Part shown: positions 43,606-52,188 of the stretch, in pieces
Position numbering within the stretch: position 1 is the first letter of the stretch
How the letters are laid out: each line of letters starts with the position of its first letter
Assembly (NCBI GenBank): GCA_015657545.1
Contig: JADHZC010000011.1
Coordinates: 1-64,000, forward strand
Length of the DNA: 64,000 nucleotides
Direction: 5' to 3'
DNA from: Rickettsia sp.
GTDB taxonomy: Bacteria > Pseudomonadota > Alphaproteobacteria > Rickettsiales > Rickettsiaceae
Made by a program: the position numbers and the translations under genes
Notes under the pieces: model-generated
Told to the model about the DNA's origin: nothing
Database searches by the model: none
The model's input: the letters and a program-made list of their open reading frames with translations, nothing else

Positions 43606-44403
43606 CTATCTGTTTAGCGATATTTTGCAATGTTGGTTAACTTTTGTGATATTATATTTTAGACTTGGTATCCTGGAAAGCAATTTGTCTTGGAGCTCTT
43701 GTTTAGTGTTGTTATATAAGAGATAATTTAGATATGTATTAAATACTGTACTTGATGTATGATGGACTGTAAGATGTTTCTTGAATATAATAGATTTATC
43801 TATCAATTTGTTTAATATTTCCAGATTATTATGTATTATGATAGTATCTAAAATAGGAGACTTAATAGGAGACTTCTTTTTTTTTTGTACAATATCTTGT
43901 TTCTCATAAAGACCTTTATCAATAAGAAATTCTAGCATCTCAAAATTACCATCTTTTAACAAATGTGTAATTGGTAATATAGGATTTGAAGCTCTTGTTA
44001 AAAAATCTCTTGGAAATATAATACCTAATTCTATTAAGCTATTAAATTTTGCTAATATTTCTAATTTTGTACTTGTGTCATTTTCGACATGATACAAGTG
44101 TTTGAAATCTTTTAGAAATTTTAAAAAATTGTCCTTACGTTTTGTTTTTTTTAGTAAATTTTTTCTTATATATTTTTCTTCCTTCCCTTCTTCGAGTAAC
44201 TGAAAAATTTTTAGAAAAGTTTTTCCTTCATTTACTAATGTTCTGCTAGTTAAAAGAGGAAAATTTAGAGATAATGGAATGATAGGAAAAAGAGATAAAG
44301 AGCTAAAACCTGATTCAGTGATATTGTCTGATGAGATTTCAAAAAAACTTCTGGAATGGCTATTTGCATTATTATTAATATTTTCCATAACATCATATAT
44401 CAT
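43606..44403 (-). pseudogene. Ankyrin-like hypothetical ORF, probable 5' part of a frameshifted gene continuing to 42793
   Basis: Degenerate ANK-like helices (HLLKDGNFEMLEFLIDKGLYEKQ, IIHNNLEILNKLIDKS). Coding-like sequence continues past the stop in another frame: QNIAKQIGLKISKDEEGHNILTLQDINILANHMQVICKTFVL. Confidence 0.5.
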
Positions 44404-44478
44404 ATATCATATATATTTTTTGAAAAAATATAATACATGTTTGTTTCAATTAATGCACCCTTTATTCAATAATTTTAA

Positions 44479-44570
44479 AAAATTGTACTTACCTTTTATT
44501 TTTTTAGTAATTTTTTTCTTACATATTTTTCTCGCTTCCCTTTTTCGAGTAACTGAAAAATTTTTAGAAT
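44479..44570 (-). pseudogene. Partial duplicate of the 5' region of the 43606..44403 ORF
   Basis: Minus strand reads FQLLEKGKREKYVRKKLLKK* versus FQLLEEGKEEKYIRKNLLKKTK in the ORF; direct repeat of about 44127-44218. Confidence 0.7.
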
Positions 44571-44639
44571 CAGGAAGAAAAAAACGCAAATCTAAAAAAT
44601 AGATTTTAATCAAGAGTTGCTTGATCTGAATTTTCTATA

Positions 44640-45201
44640 CTACCTGCACACAACAAACAACTTCTTGACTTTCATCCTCCTGATATGATTTTGAGCGGGA
44701 TACTTTGTTGCTTTTACAGTGTTACCTTCTACAGTGTTACTACTGTTCTTCTGATACATTTTTTCTGTAGGTTTCATCTTGCTACTAAAAAATTCAAAAT
44801 TTGCTACTTTACCTTCTGGGGTGTTCCAATATGTTTTGATTCGAACCTGTAGAGAATCCTTGTAATCCTCCTTAATCTTATATGTTATATTTACAAGGGA
44901 ATTAGAACACAAATTTGTAAAATGTAAATCTTCTTCATTTATTGGTTTTAGCCCTGATGCTTTTCTTTTGTCCTGAATCTTTATTAGCATTTCTTCTTAT
45001 ACTTTTTACTACAAAATCACTACATGCTTGATCTAACGATAACATGTTATATCCATTCTTATCCTTTTCTTTCTGAGTGCTGTTTGGATTATACCAAATA
45101 TCATTGGATATTTTTAACAAATCCTTTACAAGTAGAGTCTCTATTAATTTATCTGCTCCTTCAATCTCCTCAACTAATTCAATAATACATTTTATTAACA
45201 A
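44640..45201 (-). pseudogene. Frameshifted hypothetical gene (ORFs 44935..45201 and 44640..44990)
   Basis: Overlapping same-strand ORFs in adjacent frames. STQKEKDKNGYNMLSLDQACSDFVV resembles ISKDEEGHNILTLQDINILANHMQV from the neighbouring broken gene. Confidence 0.55.
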
Positions 45202-45537
45202 TGTACAAATAACTTAATTTTTCTAGAATCAGAAGCCCTAAAAGAAAATTACTATAGAATTAGATAGTCATAATAAGAAAATTCCTTAATATAGATCTTA
45301 GAACTAAAAAATAAGGACTCCAAATGGATGCATATTACCAATTACAAAAAACTTAAAAAAGAACATCTATAAAATATTTAATATTTAGATTAGAATTCTT
45401 ATTTTTTTACTCAGTTGTAATATTGTTATCATTAAATAATATTTGAGCAAGGAAATAATTTGCTAATTCTGTTTTACAGATTCAAAAAATATAATCAACA
45501 ATTAACTTAATAAAGCAAAACCGAAATAATCATTTTT

Positions 45538-47622
45538 ATGCAAACAGCTTTAGATAATCTTTCCAAATATTCAGGATTCTCTTTAGTTGGAGGAGTATTT
45601 GGAATATTGATAGTATTATTATTCCCTATACCAAAAGTATTTTTAGATTTATTATTAGCATATTCTATTTCTATATCATTTATAGTGTTAATTAGCACTT
45701 TATTCATAAAAAGCCCTTTAGAATTAAGCGTTTTTCCTACAATTTTACTAATTACTACTCTTATTAGATTAGCTTTAAATATAGCAACAACTAGACTTAT
45801 TTTAGCTCATGGACATGAAGGAGACCTAGCAGCAGGCAATATAATTAAAGCTTTTGGAAATTTTGTCATGCAGGATAATGTAGTAATTGGATTGATAGTA
45901 TTTCTAATATTAACATTAATTAATTTCATAGTGATTACTAAAGGTTCAGGAAGAATCGCTGAAGTGGCAGCGAGATTTACTTTAGATTCTATGCCAGGAA
46001 AACAAATGTCTATAGATTCTGATCTTAACAATGGTTTAATAACAGAAGATCAAGCAAGAGCAGCGCGTAAAAATTTGAATAATGAAAGTTCTTTTTATGG
46101 AGCAATGGATGGAGCAAATAAATTTGTCAGAGGTGATGCTATTGCAGGTTTAATAATTACATTTATAAATCTTATTGGAGGAATGATAGTTGGTATTATA
46201 CAAAGAAATCTTAGTTTTTCCTCTGCTATCACTACTTATTCTATATTAACAATAGGAGATGGATTAGTATCACAAATTCCATCTTTACTTATTTCTCTTT
46301 CTGCTGGTCTTTTAGTGACTAAAGCAGGTTCAACAAGTTCAGCGGATAAATTGATTTTCAGTCAGTTAGGCCAATACCCCATAACGCTATTTATTACAGC
46401 ATCTATAATATTTTTTATGGGATTTTTACCTGGACTACCATTTTTTATCTTTTTATGTATATCTGCTTCTATATTTGCTATAGGTTATTTTAATGTTGTA
46501 ATAAAAAATTGGTATAAAAAGGAAGAAAAAAATAAAATACATTCAAAAATTATAGATAAAAATTCTGCAGAAAATATATTATCTTTTGATATCATAAAAC
46601 TTGAATTAGGGTTAAATCTTGCACATATTATAATAGACTCTTCATTTTTACAAGAGATTCAAAATACGAGAAATTCAATAGCTCGTAAATATGGTTTCCT
46701 AATACCTAATATAAAGATAGAACCTAATTACGAGATCGGATCTGATGAATATTCAATTAAAATACAAGATTTACTTATTAGTACATCTCACGCTAAAGAC
46801 AATAAATATCTAGCATTCACCAATGAAGAGAAAAAAATCAAAGAATTAGAAGGAGAAAAAAATTATCCTACGTTATTTTCTATGTATGAAAAATGGGTTG
46901 CTGGCTATAATAAAGATAAAGCAGAAAAAATGGATGTACAAATTTTGTATTATAGAAAAGTTATTTTGATGCATCTAAAAAATACTCTTATCGATCATAT
47001 TACAGAATTTCTTTCATATGACATTGTAGATAGTTTACTTCATAATATAGATGGTTCAAATAAAGCATTGGTCAAATATTTGGTACCAGATATCGCATCT
47101 GTGGCTCTTATACAAAAAGTCTTAAAAAATCTTTTGAAGGAATTTATTTCAATAAAAAATCTTCCCTTAATTTTGGAAGCAATTTCTGAAATAGCTAAAA
47201 ATACTCAAGAAATATCAAAAATAACAGAATTCGTAAGAACAAGATTATCAAGACAAATAACAAATCAATACAAGGATGACTCAAATGTAATACAAATTAT
47301 CCTGCTATCTAATGAATGGGAAAATATTTTTTTAGAAAAATCTGCTACAGATTCAGCATCAGCATTTTCTGACTTAAAACCATCTCAAATAAAAGATTTT
47401 ATAAAGGAATTAGGAGATGTTTTCAGCAAATTCTTAATAAATACCACTATCAAATCTACTCCAGTTTTAATGGTAAATGCAAATCTACGCTTTTATGTTA
47501 GCAAATTAGTCAAAAAATTTCTTCCTTCTATCTTTGTTATGTCATATACAGAGCTTGATTTTGGTACTAAAACCAATTTATTGGGCTATATTGAAAAGAA
47601 GCAATCTAATTTAGATATGTAG
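45538..47622 (+). CDS. flhA: Flagellar biosynthesis protein FlhA
   Basis: TTLIRLALNIATTRLIL; GSGRIAEVAARFTLDSMPGKQMSIDSDLNNGLITEDQARAARKNLNNESSFYGAMDGANKFVRGDAIAGLIITFINLIGG. Confidence 0.95.
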   Translation: MQTALDNLSKYSGFSLVGGVFGILIVLLFPIPKVFLDLLLAYSISISFIVLISTLFIKSPLELSVFPTILLITTLIRLALNIATTRLILAHGHEGDLAAGNIIKAFGNFVMQDNVVIGLIVFLILTLINFIVITKGSGRIAEVAARFTLDSMPGKQMSIDSDLNNGLITEDQARAARKNLNNESSFYGAMDGANKFVRGDAIAGLIITFINLIGGMIVGIIQRNLSFSSAITTYSILTIGDGLVSQIPSLLISLSAGLLVTKAGSTSSADKLIFSQLGQYPITLFITASIIFFMGFLPGLPFFIFLCISASIFAIGYFNVVIKNWYKKEEKNKIHSKIIDKNSAENILSFDIIKLELGLNLAHIIIDSSFLQEIQNTRNSIARKYGFLIPNIKIEPNYEIGSDEYSIKIQDLLISTSHAKDNKYLAFTNEEKKIKELEGEKNYPTLFSMYEKWVAGYNKDKAEKMDVQILYYRKVILMHLKNTLIDHITEFLSYDIVDSLLHNIDGSNKALVKYLVPDIASVALIQKVLKNLLKEFISIKNLPLILEAISEIAKNTQEISKITEFVRTRLSRQITNQYKDDSNVIQIILLSNEWENIFLEKSATDSASAFSDLKPSQIKDFIKELGDVFSKFLINTTIKSTPVLMVNANLRFYVSKLVKKFLPSIFVMSYTELDFGTKTNLLGYIEKKQSNLDM

Positions 47623-47639
47623 AAATAACCTGCATCAGA

Positions 47640-47674
47640 AAGCTTCATACTCAATGTAAATGAGGATGAAGCTT
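47640..47674 (-). promoter_or_regulatory. Conserved 3' hairpin downstream of coiled-coil paralog 1
   Basis: agcttcatactca-atgtaaa-tgaggatgaagct stem with one internal mismatch; homologous hairpin at 50699-50729. Confidence 0.65.
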
Positions 47675-47711
47675 AAAAAAATATTATATAAAAATATTTT
47701 ACTCAATTTGA

Positions 47712-48779
47712 TTAAGTTGTAACCTGTGGTTTTTGATTGTTATTATCCTTCTGAGGTCCTTTGTTTGAATAAAAACTACTATTAGACATTTTATTTCCTA
47801 ATTTTCGTGCAGATTGCTTAACATTCTTTGTTAAATCAGATATCGAATTAGTGACATCATTATAAAAATTAACTAATTTTTGACCTATATATTTAACAGC
47901 ATTTTTTCCTTTATCATAAACAGATTTCATAAAAGAAGAAAATTTTTGCCAAGCAGTTTTTCCTATTTTTGATAATTTCGCTAAATTTTTTGAAATAATG
48001 TTATTTAATTCTTGCTTCTTCTTATAAAGAAAAGAAGTATTCATTTTAGCATCTTCTATCATTTTTTTATCTTCTGAAGTAGTTGTTAATTGTTCATCTA
48101 AAAACATAGAAAGATCAGGATTTTTTTTAACAGCATTATTAAACGCTTGTTCAAATATCTTTTCTTTATTAGCATTATTAAGATTTGTTACAATTTCTTT
48201 CTGATGTGTAAAAAAATCATGCCTTACATCTTCTAGAACGCTATTATGAAAGTTTTTTGCTATATTTTCTACAAATTCTAAATTATTTTTTAGTTCTTTT
48301 TTGACTGCAGGAGAATTTTTATTAACTTCTGTTAAAGATGTAAGATTTTTACTTACTCTTTCTAAATAATCTTGCATTAAAGAAGCATTTTTAGCAATAC
48401 TTCCATCTATTGCAGCAGAAAATTTGTAATTATCAATTGTATTAACATCCCATCCTTTATCATTAAGTTCATTTTTGATAGTTGTTAAGAATTTTTCTTC
48501 TATTTGAGATGTGTCTACAACTGAACTTGATATAACTGAAGACTCTGACATAGATGAAGATATTTGATCCGATCTAGACTCATTTGTAAAATCGTAAGAA
48601 CTTTCTGAATCATTGGCACTTGTTTCAGATGATTGATACCATCTATTAGCTGCATTGCTTACTCCATTAAAAAGAGTACTCCCAGCATTTGTTATTAAAG
48701 ATGCTGCTGAACTCAAAAACCCAGGTCTGTTGTCTGTGGTTGAATTTTCTGTTGTTTGTTGTTGTTTTTCGTCTGCCAT
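47712..48779 (-). CDS. Helical/coiled-coil hypothetical protein, paralog 1 (candidate secreted or effector family)
   Basis: 355 aa; shares LEDVRHDFFTHQKEI, NNANKEKIFEQAFNNAVKKNP and LSKIGKTAWQKFSSFMKSVYDKGKNAVKYIGQKLVNFY with 50769..51743; low-complexity Ser/Thr-rich N-terminus. Confidence 0.75.
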   Translation of the reverse strand: MADEKQQQTTENSTTDNRPGFLSSAASLITNAGSTLFNGVSNAANRWYQSSETSANDSESSYDFTNESRSDQISSSMSESSVISSSVVDTSQIEEKFLTTIKNELNDKGWDVNTIDNYKFSAAIDGSIAKNASLMQDYLERVSKNLTSLTEVNKNSPAVKKELKNNLEFVENIAKNFHNSVLEDVRHDFFTHQKEIVTNLNNANKEKIFEQAFNNAVKKNPDLSMFLDEQLTTTSEDKKMIEDAKMNTSFLYKKKQELNNIISKNLAKLSKIGKTAWQKFSSFMKSVYDKGKNAVKYIGQKLVNFYNDVTNSISDLTKNVKQSARKLGNKMSNSSFYSNKGPQKDNNNQKPQVTT

Positions 48780-48939
48780 AATTAATTTGACCTCTATTCA
48801 TTAATAAAAACGTTATCCATATTTCCATTAATAAATATTAAAATATAATTTTAACAAATAAACAATTTTTTAGTAAAAATTTTTATGTTTTTTATATTTA
48901 TTAATCAAAATAAGTAACAATCTTAGGGATATTTTATTA

Positions 48940-49075
48940 AATATATGTATATTATGTTACATAATTATAAAATCTCTTAATGTTTTTCATAATATTTACA
49001 ATTGTAGTAATTTTACAAAAATTATAAAAATATAAATGATTTTTTAGCTTTAAAAATATATCTAATATTCAAGGA
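48940..49075 (-). pseudogene. Decayed duplicate of the nth 3' end and downstream region
   Basis: ttttcataatatttacaattgtagtaattttacaaaaat...ttagctttaaaaatatatc aligns with ttttataatatttacaatagacattaattttacagagat...ctagctttacaaatatatc at about 52210-52283 (3' end of nth). Confidence 0.65.
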
Positions 49076-49221
49076 AGAAAAATATTTGTTGTATTTTTCT
49101 TTAAAATCCTGTTTTTTAAAGCTATAAAATCTTAAATTTTCATGAAAAACCTTGTTTAATATTCTATTCTGAGTTATAATATTTAGATATAACTATTCAA
49201 AAAGCAAATAAAAGAAATTAT

Positions 49222-49386
49222 ATGAATAAGATAATTGATTCTAAAGGTAAAAGAAAGAATTTTCAAAAAGAAAAAATTCCTAGTTATGATGCTTTCTTCA
49301 AAAGTGGAATGAAAGACCCTATCATTCGAGAACAATTTTTGCACAATCATCTTCCTCCTAAATTCGTGAACTACTCGCTCCTTTAG
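49222..49386 (+). pseudogene. N-terminal fragment of an Rpn-family nuclease/putative transposase (PD-(D/E)XK)
   Basis: MNKIIDSKGKRKNFQKEKIPSYDAFFKSGMKDPIIREQFLHNHLPPKFVNYSLL*; the YDAFFKS...FLHNHLP pattern is typical of Rpn N-termini; truncated at a hairpin. Confidence 0.6.
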
Positions 49387-49401
49387 GGGCGAGTAGTTCA
49401 C
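49366..49401. repeat. Strong hairpin/inverted repeat at the Rpn truncation point
   Basis: gtgaactactcgctcctttaggggcgagtagttcac: 13-bp perfect stem extending to 16 bp with one G-T wobble, 4-nt loop. Confidence 0.85.
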
Positions 49402-49642
49402 AAAAAGGGAATTTTGCTCATCAAAAGACTCATATGCAAAATATTTTCCAAAATGTTCTCTTTTTTCTTTCATGTAATATGCTTTAACAAAAAATTCAGT
49501 TGTTCATAATCTCCGTCAAAAATTTTTCCGTTTATAATGATTTGTGGAGTTGCGTTTACTATCTCACCATTTTGAGGCGACATACAGAAAATTACTATCT
49601 CAGAGGGTTTGATATGGAGAATTTAACGTTAGAGATTCACAC

Positions 49643-49837
49643 TTACGGTGGGGGAGAAATTTTAGAGCGCGTGTTTAATGGGATTTCATTAGCTTTAAAG
49701 TTTGCACCTGCAATTTTCAAAGGAAACATACAATTCCAGCACACATCAGTAAATGGATTTGGGAACTTGCCTACACATTTTGTTGTTGCAAAAATTGGAG
49801 TTGGAATGAAAACTATAATGAGTAAAAATTTCTTCAT
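49643..49837 (-). pseudogene. traU: Truncated TraU (F-type conjugative T4SS)
   Basis: Signal peptide then CVGKFPNPFTDVCWNCMFPLKIAGANF, matching the TraU N-terminus; stop after 64 aa; overlaps the traW stop by 4 bp as in an operon. Confidence 0.75.
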
Positions 49838-50328
49838 AAAGCAAATTCCTCAATTTTTATGAAAAAATCTTCTTGCGAAACTATTGTTGGCAAAAATCTC
49901 AATCTGAGTTTTTTACTAATTTCCCCATTTTGGTCAAAGTAAAAATATCTATTATGAGTGTTTGCAAGCTCTAGTGGAGCTCCATTTGTAAGAACTATAT
50001 CTCCTTTTTGCTCGAGCGCCCAAGAAACTTGGACTTCATCATCTCCATCTATCACTATCCAATTTTCTTCCCAAGAAAAATTTTCTAGAGGATTTACACT
50101 GGTTCCAGCCTTTACTATTACCTTTCCTTCATTGTCTTTTATGTCCGTTGGTTGCAAATATGTAGGATCTACATACCAAATCCTGTGTTCTGTTGCCTTC
50201 TCTAACCCCTCCACTTTCTTTGGTCTGTTTGCTGATTTTTTTGCGCGGTCTTTAAATTCACTTTGGAGCCTACGAAAATCGTCTGAAATGGCAAATTTTT
50301 GTGCCTTTGCTTTAATCTCATCTAGCAT
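49834..50328 (-). pseudogene. traW: TraW (F-type conjugative T4SS), probably 5'-damaged; coding extends upstream to about 50412
   Basis: HRIWYVDPTYLQPTDIKDNEGKVIVKAGTSVNPLE...IVIDGDDEVQVSWAL...YFDQNGEISKKLRLRFLPTIV is TraW-like; upstream in-frame FAEVKDFGRRGHIFPIKEKS lacks an ATG. Confidence 0.8.
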
Positions 50329-50698
50329 AGATTTTTCTTTTATAGGGAAAATATGTCCTCTCCTTCCAAAATCTTTTACCTCTGCAAATATTGTACCGAT
50401 GCCAAACTGATGGAAACGTAAAAAATATATTAATAAAAATTAATAAAAATTTAAATATCATATCTCACCTCGATCTACCATTTCATCAATTTCTTTCAAT
50501 GATTTTTTTAGCATTAATTTAAGGTAAATACTGCTATATCTACTCCATTTTGAATAGAAATACAAACATATATTTGATATTAGCAATTTGATCGTTTCCT
50601 TCTATCTTTCTTATTCTAAGTAGAAAACAATTTACTGGACTATTTTGAAGAGAAACGCCCTAATAGAGATATGGGAAAATAAATCTCACATTATTACG

Positions 50699-50729
50699 GC
50701 TTCGTCCTCAATGCAAATGAGGACGAAGC
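50699..50729 (-). promoter_or_regulatory. Conserved 3' hairpin downstream of coiled-coil paralog 2
   Basis: gcttcgtcctca-atgcaaa-tgaggacgaagc, 12-bp perfect stem. Confidence 0.7.
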
Positions 50730-50768
50730 AATAAAAAAAATTATATATAACTTTCCTATTAAAATTTA

Positions 50769-51743
50769 TTAAGCTGTAACAGTTGGTTTTTTATCTATAT
50801 CTTTTTGAGGTCCTTTGTTTGAAGAAGAACTAAATTTACTAGACATTTTATTCCCTAACTTTTGTGCAGATTGTTTAACATTTGTTGTTAAATTAGATAT
50901 TGCCTTAGTTACACCATGATAAAAGTCAACTAATTTTTGACCTACATATTTAACAGCATTTTTTCCTTTATCATAAACAGACTTCATAAAGGAAGAAAAT
51001 TTTTGCCAAGCAGTTTTTCCTATTCTTGATAACTTCTTTAAATTATTTGAAATAACATTAGTGATTTCTTTCTTTTTCTTATAAGCAAAAGAAATGTTTT
51101 CTTTAGCATCTTCTAAAAGTTCTTTATTTGTTTGAACATTTTGTAAAACTCCCTTTAATGCTTGGGAAAATTCAGGATTTTGTTTAACAGAATTATTAAA
51201 CGCTTGTTCAAATATCCTTTTTTTATTAGCATTATTGTCATTTGTTGAGATTTTTATTTGATGTTCAAAAAAATCATGCCTCACATCTTCTAAAACATTG
51301 TTACAAAAATTTTTTTCTATATTTTGTAAATATTCATAATTATTTTTTAGTTCTTTTTTTACTGCAGGAGTATTTTTATTTACTTCTGTTAAAGATGTAT
51401 GATTTTTCTCTATTCTTTTTACAGTGTCTGTCATTAAAGAAGCATTTTTAGCAATACTTGCATCTACTGCAGTAGAAAATGCATAATCATTAACTGTACT
51501 AATATCCCATCCTTTATCCTGAAGTTCATTTTGTACAGTTTTTAAAAAGTCTTTTTCTATTGTTTGAGATAAAGATAGAGCTGATGCTTCTTCTGCTGAG
51601 GTTTCTGAATTCTGTGCAGCAAAAGCAAAATTTGCAACTCCGGCATAAATTTTATCTGCACTAACTTTCCTTTCATCTGTAAATTGACTATTTTTATCTT
51701 GTATTACATTTTCCGTTTCTTGTTTATTTTCTTCTTTTGCCAT
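50769..51743 (-). CDS. Helical/coiled-coil hypothetical protein, paralog 2
   Basis: 324 aa; C-terminal two thirds closely match 47712..48779 (LSRIGKTAWQKFSSFMKSVYDKGKNAVKYVGQKLVDFYHGVTKAISNLTTNVKQSAQKLGNKMS). Confidence 0.75.
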   Translation of the reverse strand: MAKEENKQETENVIQDKNSQFTDERKVSADKIYAGVANFAFAAQNSETSAEEASALSLSQTIEKDFLKTVQNELQDKGWDISTVNDYAFSTAVDASIAKNASLMTDTVKRIEKNHTSLTEVNKNTPAVKKELKNNYEYLQNIEKNFCNNVLEDVRHDFFEHQIKISTNDNNANKKRIFEQAFNNSVKQNPEFSQALKGVLQNVQTNKELLEDAKENISFAYKKKKEITNVISNNLKKLSRIGKTAWQKFSSFMKSVYDKGKNAVKYVGQKLVDFYHGVTKAISNLTTNVKQSAQKLGNKMSSKFSSSSNKGPQKDIDKKPTVTA

Positions 51744-51929
51744 AATAATTTGACCTCTTTTTATTAAAATATTATTTATTATTTCTATTAATTTATTTAA
51801 GAATAATTCTAACTAATACGCAAATTTTTAGTAAAAAATTTAATGTTTTTTATATCCAATTCAATAATTCGATATTGATAAAAAACAAACTTGTTATCTG
51901 AAAAATTATCTGATAATTTACTATGCTGA

Positions 51930-52003
51930 GCAGCTGTAGCTTAATTGGATAGAGCGTATGACTACGGATCATAAGGTTGGGGGTTCAAGTCCTCTCAGCT
52001 GTA
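51930..52003 (+). tRNA. tRNA-Arg (anticodon ACG)
   Basis: Acceptor GCAGCTG/CAGCTGT; anticodon stem-loop tatga-ctacgga-tcata; T-arm gggTTCAAGTcct. Confidence 0.9.
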
Positions 52004-52012
52004 TCTAATTTA

Positions 52013-52084
52013 GGCCAGGTAGCAAAGTGGAAATGCGGAGGACTGCAAATCCTTCATGCGCCGGTTCGATTCCGGCTCTGGCCT
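52013..52084 (+). tRNA. tRNA-Cys (anticodon GCA)
   Basis: Acceptor GGCCAGG/TCTGGCC with U73; anticodon stem-loop ggagga-ctgcaaa-tcctt; T-arm ccggTTCGATTccgg. Confidence 0.92.
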
Positions 52085-52188
52085 CTTGTTTAAAGCATTT
52101 TCATATTTTAACTAGAATCACTAAAACTCCAAAAATAAACTGATTAAATATGTTTATTATGTCACATATTTATAAAAATAATATTTTG

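Noticed and set aside
44279-44602. 107-aa plus-strand ORF
   Set aside because: Antisense to the degenerate ankyrin-like ORF and its duplicate; low-complexity hydrophobic AT-driven translation.
49183-49473. 96-aa minus-strand ORF (MKEKREHFGKYFAYES...)
   Set aside because: Runs through the hairpin and antisense to the Rpn fragment; likely chance ORF in a junction region.
49500-49862. 120-aa plus-strand ORF
   Set aside because: Antisense to the TraU fragment; no coding-like composition.
49958-50410. 150-aa plus-strand ORF
   Set aside because: Antisense to traW, whose minus-strand frame has recognisable family motifs.
50699-50729. Hairpin considered as an intrinsic terminator
   Set aside because: No T-run follows the stem on the gene strand, so it is listed as a conserved 3' element rather than a terminator.
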